A DNA stretch of 64,000 nt, from positions 22,327-86,326 of the forward strand of contig NZ_JACEZS010000024.1 in NCBI RefSeq assembly GCF_014042365.1, in the 5' to 3' direction. The stretch comes from Rugamonas fusca (GTDB taxonomy: Bacteria; Pseudomonadota; Gammaproteobacteria; Burkholderiales; Burkholderiaceae_D). The translations under genes were made by a program, and so were the position numbers. The first letter of the stretch is position 1. Every line of letters begins with the position of its first letter. The notes under the pieces were generated by a model. It had not been told where the DNA came from. It searched no databases and was given only the letters and a program-made list of their open reading frames with translations. Below are positions 61,253 to 64,000 of this stretch, in pieces.

Positions 61253-62314
61253 ATGGCAACAATTGAAAAGCGGGTGGGTGGCGATGGTGCGGTGACCTAT
61301 CGTGTGAAGGTGCGCCTAAAAGGACACGCACCAGAGACGGCCAGCTTCGACCGGCGCACCGACGCAAAAGAGTGGGCACAACGAATTGAGGCCGACATCA
61401 AGGCCGGACGACACTTCGGCACCAGTAAGCGCCACACCTTGGCTGAGCTGCTCGACCGCTATGAGCAGTCCGAACTGTCAAAACTCAAATCAGCCAGGAC
61501 AGTCAAGGCGAAGCTTGACTGGTGGCGGCGCCATCACGGCGAAAAAATGTTATCGGAAATGACACGCGACATAATCGCCAAGGCGCGTGATGACTTACAG
61601 GCTACACCGAAACAACGGGGCAGCGGGCAACGGTCAGCGGCAGATGTGAACCGGACGCTCGCGGCTTTATCCAGCGTATGCTCCTTCGCCGTCAAAGAAC
61701 TCGGGTGGCTGGACCGCAACCCACTCGAACTGGTGAACAAGCCTTCTGAGAACAAAGGCCGAGTACGCTTCCTGTCCAGCGAAGAGCTGCCTCGATTCTT
61801 GCAAGCCTGCCGCGAGTCAACCAACAGCCACCTCTATCTGGCGGTGGTACTTGCACTCACCACAGGTGCGCGACAATCAGAGGTGATGGGGCTGCGTTGG
61901 CCACAAATCGACTTTGCGCGCAGAACAGCCTTGCTGGGTGACAGCAAGAACGGTGATGCTCGATCGCTCCCCTTGAGCGGCGACGCCATCCGGCTACTTC
62001 GTGAACGAGCAACCGTAGTAGCCGTCGACGATAACCGGCTATTTCCGCCAAAGCAAGGAAGTAAATCACCTTACCTGGACCTGCGCGCTCCCTTCAAGGC
62101 AGCGTTGAACAGTGCAGGCATCGTCGATTTCCATTGGCATGACTTACGGCACACAGCCGCATCATACCTAGCGATGGCAGGCACGTCCCCACTCATGATT
62201 TCAAAGATTCTGGGACAACGAACCATGGCTATGGTTGCGCGATATTCCCACCTGGCGCCTGAAAGCGTGGTCGAACTTGGCGATCTACTGGCCACGCGCA
62301 TGGGGGTTGAATAG
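61253..62314 (+). CDS. Tyrosine-type site-specific integrase
   Basis: 353 residues. N-terminal Arm-DNA-binding-like region (IEKRVGGDGAVTYRVKVRLKG, ASFDRRTDAKEWAQ), SAM-like core-binding domain (about 60-150), catalytic domain with Arg207 (TGARQSEV), Lys232, His296/Arg299 (WHDLRHTAAS) and Tyr331 (VARYSHL). The second active-site His usually found as LGH is Gln322 here (LGQRTMAM). GGAGG precedes ATG 61253. Located 353 bases after tRNA-Thr and pointing away from it, typical of a tRNA-integrated island or prophage. Confidence 0.93.
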   Translation: MATIEKRVGGDGAVTYRVKVRLKGHAPETASFDRRTDAKEWAQRIEADIKAGRHFGTSKRHTLAELLDRYEQSELSKLKSARTVKAKLDWWRRHHGEKMLSEMTRDIIAKARDDLQATPKQRGSGQRSAADVNRTLAALSSVCSFAVKELGWLDRNPLELVNKPSENKGRVRFLSSEELPRFLQACRESTNSHLYLAVVLALTTGARQSEVMGLRWPQIDFARRTALLGDSKNGDARSLPLSGDAIRLLRERATVVAVDDNRLFPPKQGSKSPYLDLRAPFKAALNSAGIVDFHWHDLRHTAASYLAMAGTSPLMISKILGQRTMAMVARYSHLAPESVVELGDLLATRMGVE

Positions 62315-62419
62315 TTCACGCCAAATCACATGGGGCCAATTAACGCTTGCATTGACGCTGACCCATGGCTTGATCCGCCAAGCTGTGGCCACTATTAACG
62401 CCTATATGAGGAAGTCGCA

Positions 62420-62872
62420 TTGGAAAAGAACTACATGGACGTGCCTGTCGTCATCCAGCTCGAAGCAATAGCAACGGGGATTTCGGTGAATGACCTCGCC
62501 GACGCCATCTTTAAGCCACTACAACGCGACCTCCATGAACAGCTGACCAGGCATGGACCGAATTTCTCCATTCTCTTATACACACAGAGCCAACGCTTCT
62601 CCCCCCGTCCTGACTTTCGATGCAACCTCGCACTCGATCTGCTGCCCGAACCACCCTGGAACAGTACGAACACCATCGATATACAGCGGCGACTTGAGCT
62701 TGACGCAGATGCGTTTCCTGACTACGTGCAGGAGGCTCGTCAACGCCTAACAGGCGCCGACCTGGATTTGCTGGAGCAGCGGCTACCGACCTCAATTCTC
62801 AGAGCGTCCGCCAGTATCTCAATCGCATCAAGCGACGGATTCGCGCCGCCGCGTTCGATGCGGCTCATATAG
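62420..62872 (+). CDS. Hypothetical protein of the integrated element
   Basis: 150 residues from TTG 62420 with AGGAAG seven bases upstream (MEKNYMDVPVVIQLEAIATG). No domain recognised; not membrane. Its last 133 bases overlap the convergent XRE gene, so the real C-terminus or the existence of the gene past residue about 107 is doubtful. The N-terminal part (VVIQLEAIATGISVNDLADAIFKPL) looks protein-like. Confidence 0.45.
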   Translation: MEKNYMDVPVVIQLEAIATGISVNDLADAIFKPLQRDLHEQLTRHGPNFSILLYTQSQRFSPRPDFRCNLALDLLPEPPWNSTNTIDIQRRLELDADAFPDYVQEARQRLTGADLDLLEQRLPTSILRASASISIASSDGFAPPRSMRLI

Positions 62873-62979
62873 CTGCGTGCGAACCCACAACGGTCAGCGA
62901 AGGTTTCTTGCGACAGGCCGCGCTCAAGTCGTAATTCCTTGATTCTCGCGCCAAATTGCTTTCTTAGGATTGTAGTCAC
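62740..62979 (-). CDS. XRE/Cro-CI type transcriptional regulator
   Basis: 79 residues, GTG start at 62979. Almost entirely one HTH domain: GARIKELRLERGLSQETFADRCGF-ARSYMSRIERGGANPSLDAIEILADAL, a canonical Cro/CI fold. Probably controls genes of the integrated element. Convergent with and overlapping the 62420 ORF. Confidence 0.85.
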   Translation of the reverse strand: MTTILRKQFGARIKELRLERGLSQETFADRCGFARSYMSRIERGGANPSLDAIEILADALRIEVGSRCSSKSRSAPVRR

Positions 62980-63054
62980 CCCAAGACTCTGGAGTAATGT
63001 ACACTATTCGACCACGCACTAATCGTGACATCCGATGACCCCAATATTTCCTAA

Positions 63055-63639
63055 ATGAAACCCCACCCCTTAGACGCTTTATTGCAGAGAATTGACGATA
63101 GGCCAGCGGCAAGAAAAAATCGACTTGCCTGGCTTGCCGGTATCATTGATGGGGAAGGTAACCTACAAGCTACCGTACAGGAAAAAAAATGTGGATCGGA
63201 TGGAACGCGGCGCAATTACTTTGAGCCGAAGGTCAGAATCACCAACACGGACGTTCGCATGATTAAGCGGATTTCTGAAATTTACGTTGAACATGGTATC
63301 GTGTTTTTCTACGCAATCAATCACGTGAAGCGATACAAGAACCGCAAATCGACCTGGCGAAACCAACTTGAAATCACCGTGTCTGCAAAGGTCAACATCG
63401 TCAAACTGTTGCAGTTGGTATTACCTTACTTAGTTGCGAAGCGACGCTATGCGGAGCTACTACTTGACACGATAAAATGGGTAGATGCACAGCCACACCG
63501 TGGACGATTTTCTAAAGGTCAACCCTACTCAGAGCTGCCAGCATTTTGGGAACATATCGATGCAATGGCAGTCGAACGCGATTCCCTCATTGAACCCATA
63601 CACACTAACCGTACAGCCAACATAATTCTGAGTTGGTGA
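63055..63639 (+). CDS. LAGLIDADG-type endonuclease-like protein
   Basis: 194 residues. A single LAGLIDADG-like helix LAWLAGIIDGEG (24-35) with the catalytic-position acid, followed by the usual beta-strand region (FEPKVRITNTDVRMIKRISEIY) and a basic DNA-contact part (HVKRYKNRKSTWRNQLEITVS). One motif implies a homodimer. It stands free, with no recognised intron or intein around it. No clear ribosome site. Divergent from the XRE gene. A+T-richer than the chromosome. Confidence 0.75.
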   Translation: MKPHPLDALLQRIDDRPAARKNRLAWLAGIIDGEGNLQATVQEKKCGSDGTRRNYFEPKVRITNTDVRMIKRISEIYVEHGIVFFYAINHVKRYKNRKSTWRNQLEITVSAKVNIVKLLQLVLPYLVAKRRYAELLLDTIKWVDAQPHRGRFSKGQPYSELPAFWEHIDAMAVERDSLIEPIHTNRTANIILSW

Positions 63640-64000
63640 ACCCTTTCGGAAGGGGGGGCGCTAGACGGTGTAAAACCAGCGTGGCTGGTCGGCATCGGCC
63701 CGTCGGGCGTGCCGGTGGGCCGGCGGTAGTTGCGCACCAGCTCGTCAAAGAAATCGCGTCCCTGCGCCTGTACGACAGCCGCAGGGACACGGAACTCAGC
63801 GTTGCTGACGGCGAGCGGCTGACCACGGCGCAGATACGGACGCCCTTGCTGGGCACGGCCAACGCCATGCTGACGTCCAACAAGAACAAGACCGTTATTG
63901 CGACCAAAACAAGGGCGCAGCCTCCGACCAATTTAGCCTCTCAGGGTTTCGGTCATCCTCACGAAGACGATTGCGCCAGATAGTAAGGTTAGGCCCGCCA
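63640..64000. other. Right end of window: overlapping ORFs, no safe gene
   Basis: Open frames run on both strands: plus 63633-63983 (116 codons, ...LVKEIASLRLYDSRRDTELSV), minus 63605-63931 (108 codons from TTG, with an N-terminal hydrophobic stretch GCALVLVAITVLFLLDVS) and another minus frame through RDFFDELVRNYRRP down to 63525. G+C returns to host-like level here. None is recognised; at most one is real, and frameshift or gene remnant is possible. Confidence 0.4.

Noticed and set aside
60901..64000. Second copy of the tRNA-Thr 3' end (attR)
   Set aside because: I looked for AGTCGGCACCA-like duplications downstream and found none in the window.

Overview
The window is a high-GC chromosomal segment from a betaproteobacterium, most likely Oxalobacteraceae (Massilia, Duganella or Janthinobacterium type). 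This follows from the gene content and order (gpmA-envC-ctpA-moeB, dksA ahead of hslVU, petABC-sspA-sspB, rhodanese-grxC-secB-gpsA), the one-cysteine DksA, Burkholderiales-type porins, and an S-adenosylhomocysteine riboswitch in front of ahcY. Genus assignment is inference only.

Layout. 1-7.0 kb: 5' part of hppD, divergent from an Lrp/AsnC regulator, then a GNAT protein, the CCA-adding enzyme, a GST-like protein and a soluble lytic transglycosylase on the minus strand, and 5-formyl-THF cyclo-ligase. 7.1-11.1 kb: activated-methyl-cycle block (metF, holin-like membrane protein, ahcY behind an SAH riboswitch, metK). 11.3-20.4 kb: two lipid A acyltransferase-like genes, dapF, a Sel1-repeat protein, two porins, DUF484 and xerC. 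20.5-27.5 kb: COG0523 GTPase, dksA, a STAS-like protein, hslVU behind a sigma-32 type promoter, a small basic ORF, a small outer-membrane protein and an XRE-type regulator.

27.5-30.3 kb is a foreign islet. A HEPN-domain protein and a potassium-channel-like membrane protein, both much richer in A+T than the host, lie between two inverted arrays of an imperfect 23-bp repeat. A 101-bp MITE-like element has inserted into one array. This is the best candidate for an undescribed (possibly defence) module. 30.3-43.7 kb: a patatin phospholipase with a C-terminal barrel, followed upstream by a complete minus-strand type II secretion operon transcribed gspG-H-I-J-K-L-M-N-D-E-F-C. A second, unrelated 100-bp MITE-like element lies just upstream of gspG.

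44-60.8 kb is housekeeping: amidohydrolase, moeB-like, S41 protease, EnvC, gpmA, rhodanese, grxC, secB, SH3 protein, gpsA, a DUF2461 protein, an HtrA/DegS-type protease, mscL, the bc1 complex petABC, sspA and sspB. A perfect 29-bp palindrome separates gpsA from DUF2461.

60.8-64 kb: tRNA-Thr(TGT) followed by a tyrosine integrase, a small unknown ORF convergent with an XRE regulator, a LAGLIDADG endonuclease-like ORF and uninterpretable overlapping ORFs. This is the start of an integrated element whose far end is outside the window.

All calls come from reading the sequence and family knowledge; no searches were run.
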